Source of the DNA: JABWCE01 sp046154525
Lineage (GTDB): Bacteria; Bacteroidota; Bacteroidia; NS11-12g; UBA9320
Direction of reading: 5' to 3'
DNA length: 5,996 nt
Assembly (NCBI GenBank): GCA_046154525.1
Contig: JBJXDS010000353.1
Location: 1-5,996 of the forward strand
Below, piece by piece: positions 1-5,996 of this stretch. The position numbers were made by a program, and so were the translations under genes. How positions within the stretch are numbered: the first letter of the stretch is position 1; each line of letters opens with the position of its first letter. A model generated the notes under the pieces. It was not told the DNA's origin. It was given only the letters and a program-made list of their open reading frames with translations, and ran no database searches.

Positions 1-1
1 A

Positions 2-1132
2 TCTCCTGAAAGCAAAACCTGTTTTTTCATTGATACGTTTGGAAATGAACTACCTATAGGCAAGCATGCTAAATTAAAAATTGCTGATAAATTTTCGGAA
101 GGATTAATTTGTATAAATTTTAAAAAACAGGATTGGCAACCAGAGGCCTGGGGATGCCTTAATGCCAAAGGCGATACCTTAATCAAAGGAGCGTTTCTAG
201 AATCTTTTATTTTTAATTGCGGGGTGGCTAAGGTGGTGGTATCGGCAATGCCAACCAGAATAAGTAATGAAGATGAGGAGCCAGAGTATCATTGTCAATA
301 CATAAATACTCAAGGCGTATTAATAAATGAAAAAGTGTTTGAAAACAATACCAGTTCGCTTATGGCAAATAATTGGGCCGTAGCAAAATGGGGTGCAAAA
401 TGGTTTATTATTTCCAAATATGGGCTATTAAAGGAGCTGTCGGTAGATTATGAATCGGTAGACCCATTTAGTGATGGGATGGCAAAATGTAAACGGATGA
501 ATGGATACACGGCATACATTGATACCACACGATGGTCGGTGCTTGAACTACCCAACGAAAATTACTTTGGCGATTTTCATAATGGGTTTGCGGCCTATTC
601 AACCACAAAAGATAAATATGGTTTTATAAATAAAAAGGGGCAGCCCGTTACTACATGTATTTATGAGGCTGTTTCTTTTTTTAACGAAGATTTGGTAGCC
701 ATAAAAATGTATAAAAAATGGGGCTATGCCGATGCCAAAGGCAAATTAATAATAAGCCCAAACTATGAAGCTACAGGAGGGTTTAAGGAAGGATTGGCCT
801 GGGTGATGGTGAATGGTAAATATGGGTTTATTGATAAAAATGATTTGGTGGTAGTGCCAATAAAGTATACCCAGGTATTAAATTTTGAGAATGGTATGGC
901 GGCCGTTTGTGATGATAAAAATCTTTGGGGGTTCATTAATAAGAAAGGCGATTGGGTTATTAAGCCTCAATTTATAGGTGCTGAGAATTTTGATAAATGG
1001 GGCTATGCCCGAGTTTTGTATGCCGATAAGCACAGTTATAAAAAAGGAACTTTAGAACACTATGAAAAAGCATTGCTCAATAAAAGAGGTAACGTGATTT
1101 GGTATAGTGGCGAAAAATTAATTTTAAAATAG
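2..1132 (+). CDS. WG-repeat protein, 5'-partial (C-terminal 376 residues)
   Basis: The reading frame is open from base 2 to the TAG at 1130-1132, so the true start lies left of the window. The GTG at 224 is an internal valine codon, and the residues before it (for example AWGCLNAKGDTLI) already have repeat character. The visible protein is built of about ten degenerate units of roughly 35 residues following the WG (KWG) pattern: F-x-(E/N)-G-(L/M)-A, then (W/Y)-G-(F/Y)-I-(N/D)-x-K-G, then a short strand and an aromatic residue. The clearest units read KYGFINKKG, KWGYADAKG, KYGFIDKND and LWGFINKKG. The last unit is followed by a short tail ending in LILK. WG repeats are common in Bacteroidota and Firmicutes proteins and are thought to form beta-rich repeat scaffolds; no enzymatic residue is visible and no specific function can be given. 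Signal peptide and any N-terminal domain are out of view. The gene converges on the exporter gene. The family call is firm; the role is unknown. Confidence 0.87.
   Translation, partial: SPESKTCFFIDTFGNELPIGKHAKLKIADKFSEGLICINFKKQDWQPEAWGCLNAKGDTLIKGAFLESFIFNCGVAKVVVSAMPTRISNEDEEPEYHCQYINTQGVLINEKVFENNTSSLMANNWAVAKWGAKWFIISKYGLLKELSVDYESVDPFSDGMAKCKRMNGYTAYIDTTRWSVLELPNENYFGDFHNGFAAYSTTKDKYGFINKKGQPVTTCIYEAVSFFNEDLVAIKMYKKWGYADAKGKLIISPNYEATGGFKEGLAWVMVNGKYGFIDKNDLVVVPIKYTQVLNFENGMAAVCDDKNLWGFINKKGDWVIKPQFIGAENFDKWGYARVLYADKHSYKKGTLEHYEKALLNKRGNVIWYSGEKLILK
578..991 (+). repeat. Four best-conserved tandem WG repeats
   Basis: Within the WG-repeat gene, four consecutive units of 34-35 codons can be lined up by eye. 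They start HNGFAAY, NEDLVAI, KEGLAWV and ENGMAAV, and each ends in a phenylalanine (VSFF, TGGF, VLNF, AENF). Each has an aromatic-Gly-(F/Y) core about 14 residues in. The repeat is conserved at the protein level and only weakly at the nucleotide level, so it reflects old domain duplication rather than a recent tandem DNA repeat. Upstream units (bases 2-577) and the final unit (992-1132) are more degenerate. Confidence 0.8.
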
Positions 1133-1174
1133 CATTTTCAAATTTCCAAATCTTTAAATTTCCTGATCAAACTC

Positions 1175-3517
1175 TTATTCAAAACTATCTAAATCCACCA
1201 GCCCGCTTCCCTCATTCTTTTTAGCTTTGGCCACATCATAACTGTGGAGCAAGGATGGTAGTAAAATAAGATTGGATAACAAAGCCAAAACAAGATTAAT
1301 ACTTGTAAGAATGCCAAGCATTATAGTTCCCCCAAAGGTAGAAAAGGCAAAGATTAAAAATCCAAAAAACAATACCACGGCTGAATATATCATGCTTACA
1401 CCCGATTCGTGCAAGGCACTTGATACCGCTTTGGGAATATTGTATTTATGTTTTTTTAGTTCCTGCCTGTACTTGGCCAGGAAATGTATGCTATAATCAA
1501 CCGCAATTCCATAAGCAATTGAAAAAACAATAATACTGCTTGGCTTAAAATCAATGCCGCAATACCCCATAATGGCAATGGTCATAATGAGGGGGATAAT
1601 GTTGGGAATAAACGAAATTATGATCATGCGCCAGTTAAAAAATATAAAAGCCATGATTAATGAATTGGCCAGCAAAGCATAAATTACACTTAAAAAAAGA
1701 TTATCAAAGAGGTAGCGGTTGCCTTCTAAAAAAATAACACTATTTCCTGTTAATGATATTTTAAAATCGGAAGGAGGAAAAATTTCATTGGCCTTTTTTC
1801 TCACAGAATCCTTAATTTCCTGAATTCGTTTAGATCCAACATCGGCCATTTGAAAACTTATTCGGGCTCTGCGGTAAGTGCTATCCACCAAATTATGCAA
1901 CATGTTGGAGTTGTTTTTTGCCACCGGCATCATCCCCAAAAGGGTATTTAAATCCATCACCCCGGGAATAACATAAAAAAGCGAGTCTCCCTCATTTTTT
2001 GCCTGATTGGCGAACCGCATCATTTTGGCAAGTGATACCGATTTTGAAAACTCGGGCATTAACCCAACATCATGTTCCAGTTTATCAATCCTGTAAAGGG
2101 TCCTTAATTTTTTAATCCCCCCATTGGTTTTCGAGTCCACAACTATTTCAAAAGGCATTACACCTTTTATGTTTTTTTCAAAAAACTTTAAATCAATATA
2201 TAACGGGTCTTTTTCCGAAATATCATCTACCATGTAACCCACCGATGTAATAAAAAACAATCCGATTATTGAAATAATGGAAACAATAATAGTAACAGCA
2301 TATACGAGCTTTCTCCTAAGGGTAATTAAGTTTACCAGCCAGTCAACGATTACCTGCAAAAACTTACGGTCAAGGTGTTTGGTTTGTTTATGTGATGGGG
2401 GGGGCAGATAACTGAAAATGATGGGTATTAATACCATCGAAATAACATATACAGCCATGATGGCCCAAAACGAAACCAAACCAAACTCACGAAGGGAAGA
2501 ACTGCCGGAAAAATAAAATACGCCAAAACCAAAAGCAGTAGTTAGGTTTATAAAAAATACCGCAGCCCCTACTTTTGAAATAACCCGATGGAGGGCTTTC
2601 ATCTTATTGCGGTGTTTTCTAAACTCGTCGTGATACTTATTGAGTAAATAAATGCAGTTGGTGATACCTATTACCACCATCAAAGGAGGCATTAACCCTG
2701 TGAAAACTGAAATTTTAAACCCGTAAATGGCATTAATCCCCAACGTCCAGATAACACCCATTATTACCACAAGCTGGGCAAAAATTAGCGTATAAAGCGA
2801 CTTGAAGAAAAACAGCATAATTAAAGAAGTAATCAGAAACGAAAGGGCCGTGAAAAGAATTATTTCATGCTTTACTTTGTTTGAATATTCTGTCCTTATG
2901 AAGGGTAAGCCCGAAAAATGAGGTTCTACCTTGTGCTTAAGGCATAGTTCCCTTACCTCCGTTTCAATTTTTTTTACAAAGTCAATTCTCTCCCGGCTGT
3001 CCAAAAGTTTTGATTCCATGGTGATGGCCATGATCGTGAGGTCACCACTTTTATCATAAATCAATCCTTCATAAAACTTGAGGGTATGCATTTTGGCCAG
3101 TTGCGAGTCAAGATCTGCCTGGCTTACAGGGCGATGATTAAATACTCTGGATTGACCAAGGGTATAGGTGGAATCAATAACCACAAGTTCCTGTAAATTG
3201 GCAATGGACAGGATGCGTTTGATACCCTTCCTTTTTTCCATTTGCTCCGTGAGGTCATACCAATCATTAAAAAATGTTAAATTTTTAATTTTAGGGTCTC
3301 TAATACCAATTACCATTACACTTCCATCATCCCCAAAAACCTTTTTAAATTCTTTGTAAACAACTAAATCAGAATCATCATCTGGTATAAATTTTGGGTT
3401 ATCATAGGCTAATTTGCTATTGGTAGATTCAAACGCCATATAAACGGTGGAGGCGATTAAAATTATAATTAGCCACAGCCGGTTACGAAGTAATATATTG
3501 GCAATCTTTTCCCACAT
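1175..3517 (-). CDS. RND/MMPL superfamily inner-membrane exporter (12 TM)
   Basis: The 780-residue product has the duplicated RND layout. TM1 is at about 14-29, followed by a periplasmic loop at 30-216. TM2-TM6 lie at about 217-370 and a short cytoplasmic linker at 371-400. TM7 is at about 402-427, a second periplasmic loop at 428-605, and TM8-TM12 at about 606-765. A charged cytoplasmic tail ends in DLDSFE. The two halves align at the ends of TM4 (NKYHDEFRKH) and TM10 (AKYRQELKKH). TM10 has the Asp-Tyr pair (D674, Y675, in GIAVDYSIHFL) typical of MMPL/HAE-type proton-driven exporters, whereas TM4 has Thr-Asn (T286, N287) in its place. Family members export lipids, sterol-like molecules or other amphiphiles; the substrate here cannot be told. 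No membrane-fusion or outer-membrane partner is adjacent, unlike classical HAE-1 drug pumps, which at about 1,000 residues or more are also longer. The ATG at 3515-3517 is supported by a promoter directly in front of it and by the usual position of TM1. The gene lies 44 bp after the amidase gene and could also receive read-through. Confidence 0.9.
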   Translation of the reverse strand: MWEKIANILLRNRLWLIIILIASTVYMAFESTNSKLAYDNPKFIPDDDSDLVVYKEFKKVFGDDGSVMVIGIRDPKIKNLTFFNDWYDLTEQMEKRKGIKRILSIANLQELVVIDSTYTLGQSRVFNHRPVSQADLDSQLAKMHTLKFYEGLIYDKSGDLTIMAITMESKLLDSRERIDFVKKIETEVRELCLKHKVEPHFSGLPFIRTEYSNKVKHEIILFTALSFLITSLIMLFFFKSLYTLIFAQLVVIMGVIWTLGINAIYGFKISVFTGLMPPLMVVIGITNCIYLLNKYHDEFRKHRNKMKALHRVISKVGAAVFFINLTTAFGFGVFYFSGSSSLREFGLVSFWAIMAVYVISMVLIPIIFSYLPPPSHKQTKHLDRKFLQVIVDWLVNLITLRRKLVYAVTIIVSIISIIGLFFITSVGYMVDDISEKDPLYIDLKFFEKNIKGVMPFEIVVDSKTNGGIKKLRTLYRIDKLEHDVGLMPEFSKSVSLAKMMRFANQAKNEGDSLFYVIPGVMDLNTLLGMMPVAKNNSNMLHNLVDSTYRRARISFQMADVGSKRIQEIKDSVRKKANEIFPPSDFKISLTGNSVIFLEGNRYLFDNLFLSVIYALLANSLIMAFIFFNWRMIIISFIPNIIPLIMTIAIMGYCGIDFKPSSIIVFSIAYGIAVDYSIHFLAKYRQELKKHKYNIPKAVSSALHESGVSMIYSAVVLFFGFLIFAFSTFGGTIMLGILTSINLVLALLSNLILLPSLLHSYDVAKAKKNEGSGLVDLDSFE
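2397..2404. repeat. G8 (C8 on coding strand) homopolymer inside the exporter gene
   Basis: Eight consecutive G on the plus strand encode Pro372-Pro374 of the exporter (CTG CCC CCC CCA TCA), just after TM6 in the linker between the two halves. No other G or C run this long was noticed in this AT-rich window. Loss of one base would lead to a TAA about 16 codons later, and gain of one base to a TAA after two further codons (ATC ACA). Either slip would therefore leave only the first six membrane segments. The tract is seen directly; any switching is inference. Confidence 0.95.
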
Positions 3518-3527
3518 AGGATGTGCG

Positions 3528-3558
3528 CAAAAGTAAGCAATACGAAAGGATGAGCAAA
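3528..3558 (-). promoter_or_regulatory. Bacteroidota-type promoter of the exporter gene
   Basis: Read on the minus strand, a -33 element TTTG (3558-3555) is followed by exactly 19 nt and a -7 element TACTTTTG (3535-3528). This matches the Bacteroidota primary-sigma consensus TTTG-N19/20-TAnnTTTG. The ATG begins 10 nt beyond the -7 box. With the usual box-to-start distance of a few bases, the 5' leader would be only about 5-8 nt, and no Shine-Dalgarno sequence is present. The promoter fills nearly all of the 44-bp gap after the amidase stop codon. Confidence 0.75.
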
Positions 3559-3561
3559 TTT

Positions 3562-4848
3562 TTAGTTTTGGATAACTAAAATTCCTTTGTGAAAATTATT
3601 TTTTAAATAATTAATTTTATAAAAATATAAACCTTCTGGTAAAGTCAAATCAAAGGGTATTCCTGCATCAAAAGAATTTTGGTATATTAGGTTTCCAGCC
3701 AAACTATAGATTAATATGGTAGCTGAATTAAATTTAAATTCACTGCTAATGGTAATTGTGCCCGAACCTGGATTAGGAAAAAGGGTTATTTGCTTTTGAA
3801 AATTGATGGTGTTATTGCTTAAAATTAAGCTACAACTATCAGCAATCCTAGCGGCTTCGGCTTTTATTTTTGGAAGTAAAGCATATAGCGAATCGCCAGG
3901 ACAATCGGTATTGCAACCATCACGATGTCCGCATAAATTGTTTAATAAACTTCCATTTGGCTGCGGATGTTTGGTTTGCCCAAAAGCATTAATCCCGTCT
4001 TTTTTTAGTTTCCAAGCCAGCAAATATTTTAAAGAAAAAATAGCTTGAAGGGTTGGCCGTTGTTTCATAAAATCACCCATCATGCACACGCCCATGGTAC
4101 TAGAATTTTTACCACAAAAATGTGCCCCAAGGATATTGTCTTCATCGGCCACTCCTTGTGGGTCGCGGCCTTTAAAAATTATTCCGTTGGGGGCTACTAA
4201 AAAATTATATCCAATATCATCCCAGCCATTGGTTTGGGTGTGGAGCAAATAAATGTTGCGAACTGTATTAATATAATTGGTATCAGAATTACTTCCTGCT
4301 GAGTGATGCACTACCAAATGTTCAACCTTAGTTTGCTCCCTTGGTGGTTTGGGATTTGGCAATCCTTCCCGCCAAAAGGTGTAACTAATCATCTGAGGTT
4401 TATCGCATGGGTCAGTGGTTTTAAAAAGATTTGTGACAACAGGATTTTTTAATTCGGGAGCATAAATAAGAATGATTTTTACTTGTCCTTTAAATTTTTT
4501 AAAATCAATATTTAACCGTGTTTGTGCAGATTCAAAAATTTTAAGCTGGGTTGAATAAGTTCCTTCCAAACCCTCATCAGAAAAATCCGAAATGTGGGTT
4601 GTTAAATAATTTAGTGAACCATCCGGTTTTTTGAAACCGATTTGGATGGAATCATTGGAAGGTTGTTGAACTATAATTTTTAATGATGTGTAACGAATGT
4701 TTTCAAATAAATTAATTAAACTATTTTCATTAACGACTACCTTTACGAATGAATAAAATTCATTTACCCGGGTAATTTTAAAGTTCGGTTGGGCATTGAT
4801 AATTAAACAAGAACTTAATAGAAAAAATAATCCTAAACAGCGTTTCAT
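3562..4848 (-). CDS. Secreted N-acetylmuramoyl-L-alanine amidase (Amidase_2/PGRP) with T9SS sorting domain
   Basis: This 428-residue protein is predicted to cut the bond between N-acetylmuramic acid and the L-alanine of the peptidoglycan stem peptide. An N-terminal export signal (1-19, probable cut NA|QP) is followed by a beta-rich region at about 25-145 that I cannot assign. The Amidase_2/PGRP domain spans about 172-335. It shows the zinc ligands of the T7-lysozyme fold, H181 (VVHHSAG), H308 (GHRDG) and C316 (DCPGD). The catalytic tyrosine is Y214 (YNFLVAPNG), and T314 stands where T7 lysozyme has Lys128. Residues about 353-428 form a type A T9SS C-terminal domain: LFPNP near 356-360, IYSLAGNLIY at 380-389, LPEGLYFYKI at 403-412, and the ending KGILVIQN. 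The protein should thus cross the outer membrane and be surface-anchored or released. LSSC at 11-14 resembles a lipobox, but the hydrophobic residues after the Cys favour an ordinary signal peptide. The ATG overlaps the upstream stop as ATGA, implying translational coupling. Confidence 0.93.
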   Translation of the reverse strand: MKRCLGLFFLLSSCLIINAQPNFKITRVNEFYSFVKVVVNENSLINLFENIRYTSLKIIVQQPSNDSIQIGFKKPDGSLNYLTTHISDFSDEGLEGTYSTQLKIFESAQTRLNIDFKKFKGQVKIILIYAPELKNPVVTNLFKTTDPCDKPQMISYTFWREGLPNPKPPREQTKVEHLVVHHSAGSNSDTNYINTVRNIYLLHTQTNGWDDIGYNFLVAPNGIIFKGRDPQGVADEDNILGAHFCGKNSSTMGVCMMGDFMKQRPTLQAIFSLKYLLAWKLKKDGINAFGQTKHPQPNGSLLNNLCGHRDGCNTDCPGDSLYALLPKIKAEAARIADSCSLILSNNTINFQKQITLFPNPGSGTITISSEFKFNSATILIYSLAGNLIYQNSFDAGIPFDLTLPEGLYFYKINYLKNNFHKGILVIQN

Positions 4849-5639
4849 TTTTTGGGATTAAAATTATTGTGGATGATGGCATAAAATGGCTCATACAAAT
4901 TATTACTAGCTGCTACAATGGTTTTTCCAAAAATATAATCGTTGCCACCTTTAAAATCTGTAACCCTTCCCCCAGCTTGTTTTATAATAAACGCACCACC
5001 TGCCACATCCCAGGGACTTAACCCATATTCGAAAAAACATTCAAATTTTCCGCAAGCCACATAGGCCAAATCAATGGCTGCACTTCCAAGCCTTCTTAAT
5101 CCATGCGTGTGTTGCATTAATTCCTTCAACACGTTCATATAATTTTCCATCCCGTCAAAATCATAATAGGGAAACCCCGTTGCCAACAAGCTGGTATTTA
5201 AGTTTATGTTTTCTGAAACTTTTATGGGGTTGCCGTTGCAAAAAGCGCCAGTGTTATCGGCATAAAACAATTGATCGTTGCACACGTCATATACTACCCC
5301 AAGCAACGTTTCATCTCCTTTTTGCAAAGCAATACTCACTGCAAAAACAGGGATACCATGCATAAAATTAGTGGTACCATCCAGAGGGTCAATAATCCAG
5401 TTCAGTTTTTCCGAATATTTTGAGATGGTATTTTCTTCGGTTATAAATCCGGCTTCAGGCACTAATTTGCCTAATCCTTGTACCAGCATTTTTTCACACG
5501 TTATGTCCACATAGCTCACCAATTGGTTCAGTGATTTTATCTCAATGGCCTTTTGGTCAAAGGTTTTAAATTCGTTTAATAAATAATGCCCTGCTTGTTT
5601 GGCTATATCTAAAGTTTGGGAGGTGAGTTGGTTTGGCAT
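4845..5639 (-). CDS. Inositol monophosphatase family protein (SuhB-like)
   Basis: This predicted Mg2+-dependent phosphomonoesterase has 264 residues, the usual IMPase length. Metal-binding motifs are complete: D45 in VSYVDITCEK, E68/E69 in GFITEEN, D84 and D87 in WIIDPLDGTTNF, and D211 in SPWDVAGG followed by IIKQAGG. The stretch RRLGSAAIDLAYVACGKFE (182-200) and NFMHGIPVFAVSIAL resemble SuhB/IMPase more than CysQ-type PAP phosphatases. The substrate (inositol phosphate, histidinol phosphate or another sugar phosphate) cannot be fixed from sequence alone. The start is the ATG at 5637-5639. An open extension to a TTG at 5690 would add 17 residues (beginning MQIYFQYFW) that mimic a signal peptide. 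That stretch covers the TACCTTTG promoter box, and this cytoplasmic family normally begins close to the residues given here. The stop overlaps the amidase ATG by 4 bp, forming an operon; a glycosyltransferase gene diverges upstream. Confidence 0.92.
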   Translation of the reverse strand: MPNQLTSQTLDIAKQAGHYLLNEFKTFDQKAIEIKSLNQLVSYVDITCEKMLVQGLGKLVPEAGFITEENTISKYSEKLNWIIDPLDGTTNFMHGIPVFAVSIALQKGDETLLGVVYDVCNDQLFYADNTGAFCNGNPIKVSENINLNTSLLATGFPYYDFDGMENYMNVLKELMQHTHGLRRLGSAAIDLAYVACGKFECFFEYGLSPWDVAGGAFIIKQAGGRVTDFKGGNDYIFGKTIVAASNNLYEPFYAIIHNNFNPKK

Positions 5640-5644
5640 TAAGG

Positions 5645-5652
5645 CAAAGGTA
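5645..5652 (-). promoter_or_regulatory. Candidate -7 element of the phosphatase-amidase operon
   Basis: The minus strand reads TACCTTTG, a full match to the Bacteroidota -7 consensus TAnnTTTG, ending 5 nt before the phosphatase ATG at 5639. No convincing TTG/TTTG -33 element lies 19-21 nt upstream, so the call rests on the -7 box and its placement. If correct, transcription would begin 2-3 nt before or at the start codon, giving an essentially leaderless message. Confidence 0.55.
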
Positions 5653-5653
5653 A

Positions 5654-5687
5654 TTTGTAAAATCCAGAAATATTGGAAGTAAATTTG
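5654..5687 (+). promoter_or_regulatory. Candidate promoter of the glycosyltransferase gene
   Basis: On the plus strand TTTG (5654-5657) and TAAATTTG (5680-5687) resemble the -33 and -7 elements. The spacing is 22 nt, longer than the usual 19-20, so the -33 part is weak. The -7 box ends 12 nt before the ATG at 5700, predicting a leader of roughly 9 nt. The element begins one base beyond the opposing phosphatase -7 box, so RNA polymerase is unlikely to occupy both promoters at once. Confidence 0.5.
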
Positions 5688-5699
5688 CAACCGGTTATT

Positions 5700-5996
5700 A
5701 TGACAAAAATAAAAGTTGCCATTCTTTTAGTATCTCCCGGCAAGGCTGGTGTGGAAAGTGTTGTTGGCAATATTATAAAGTTTATTGACAAAGATAAAAT
5801 CGAATTCTTCTTGATTAACAGTTCTGAAATTGCCCCATATTATCAAGGTTTAATCCCTTCGGAAAGGCATTTGGTTTTAGGTAAATATTTTAACACATGT
5901 AAAAATAATTATCTGAAACGGGGTTTGGATATTTTAAAACGCAAACTGAAATTAAATGAAAGGAAATTAGAAAAATGGGCTAAATGGGTTGAAACC
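5700..5996 (+). CDS. Probable GT4-like glycosyltransferase, 3'-partial (first 99 codons)
   Basis: The frame opens at the ATG at 5700-5702 and stays open to the window end. The visible N-terminus starts with a short basic segment and a hydrophobic strand (KVAILLVSP), a glycine-containing loop with the A-G-x-E signature (GKAGVESVV), then an amphipathic helix and a second strand (KIEFFLINS). This is the usual beginning of the GT-B acceptor-binding domain in family 4 glycosyltransferases (pattern GG-x-E followed by LxxxLxxxxF-x-V). A long basic helix follows at about 74-99, as often seen before the PDIVH-type strand, which lies outside the window. The donor-binding domain with the E-x7-E motif is also out of view, so both family and sugar specificity are provisional. 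No Shine-Dalgarno sequence is visible; a TAAATTTG box sits 12 nt upstream. The gene diverges from the phosphatase-amidase operon. Confidence 0.65.
   Translation, partial: MTKIKVAILLVSPGKAGVESVVGNIIKFIDKDKIEFFLINSSEIAPYYQGLIPSERHLVLGKYFNTCKNNYLKRGLDILKRKLKLNERKLEKWAKWVET

Noticed and set aside
1133..1174. Possible bidirectional terminator between the two convergent genes
   Set aside because: The 42 bp contain no GC-rich hairpin with a T-run. Only a short direct repeat AAATTTCC (1140-1147 and 1156-1163) is seen, which is weak in AT-rich DNA.
1272..1496. Plus-strand open frame of 74 codons opposite the exporter gene
   Set aside because: It lies wholly antisense to a conserved membrane-protein gene and shows no recognisable domain or promoter; it is a shadow frame.
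3168..3359. Plus-strand open frame of 63 codons opposite the exporter N-terminal loop
   Set aside because: Antisense shadow of the exporter gene, with no supporting start signal or known family.
3803..4048. Plus-strand open frame of 81 codons opposite the amidase domain
   Set aside because: Antisense to the zinc-ligand region of the amidase, whose own frame is clearly under selection.
4807..4848. Lipobox-like LSSC in the amidase signal sequence
   Set aside because: Lipidation at C14 would leave a short hydrophobic region and a strongly hydrophobic mature start (LIINAQ). A normal signal peptidase cut after A19 fits better with a T9SS cargo.
5180..5514. Two overlapping plus-strand open frames opposite the phosphatase gene
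   Set aside because: Both are antisense to the conserved IMPase motifs, and one spans the region opposite DPLDGTTNF; no independent coding evidence.
1..5996. Search for CRISPR arrays, tRNA or rRNA genes, insertion sequences, riboswitches and defence genes
   Set aside because: No spaced direct repeats, terminal inverted repeats, transposase motifs or structured RNA signatures were found; nearly all bases are accounted for by five protein genes.

Overview
This window looks like ordinary chromosomal DNA from a member of the Bacteroidota. The sequence is AT-rich by eye. One gene product ends in a recognisable type IX secretion (T9SS) C-terminal sorting domain. Gene starts are preceded by the Bacteroidota-type -7 element TAnnTTTG rather than by Shine-Dalgarno sequences. 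Genus or family cannot be read from the sequence.

Layout, left to right. (1) Positions 2-1132, plus strand: the C-terminal part of a WG-repeat protein whose reading frame is already open at the left edge. (2) Positions 1175-3517, minus strand: a complete 12-TM RND/MMPL-type exporter, convergent with the WG gene across 42 bp. It carries an unusual run of eight G/C between its two halves. (3) Positions 3562-4848, minus strand: a secreted zinc N-acetylmuramoyl-L-alanine amidase of the Amidase_2/PGRP type with a T9SS sorting tail. (4) Positions 4845-5639, minus strand: an inositol-monophosphatase (SuhB-like) enzyme whose stop codon overlaps the amidase start by 4 bp. (5) Positions 5700-5996, plus strand: the N-terminal 99 codons of a probable GT4-type glycosyltransferase that runs off the right edge. 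There is no gene-free stretch longer than about 60 bp.

Transcription. The phosphatase and amidase form a tight two-gene operon. The exporter follows after 44 bp with a well-formed promoter of its own, so it may be expressed both by read-through and independently. The phosphatase and the glycosyltransferase diverge from a 60-bp region whose two candidate promoters lie end to end. Three of the five genes have a TAnnTTTG box only 5-12 nt from the start codon, which predicts very short or absent 5' leaders.

Function. Peptidoglycan cleavage, export of an amphiphilic substrate and glycosyl transfer suggest an envelope-related neighbourhood, but no single pathway can be named. I found no mobile element, CRISPR array, RNA gene or defence system. 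The points most worth a second look are the G8 tract in the exporter, the missing TM4 acidic residue in the same protein, and the near-leaderless promoters.
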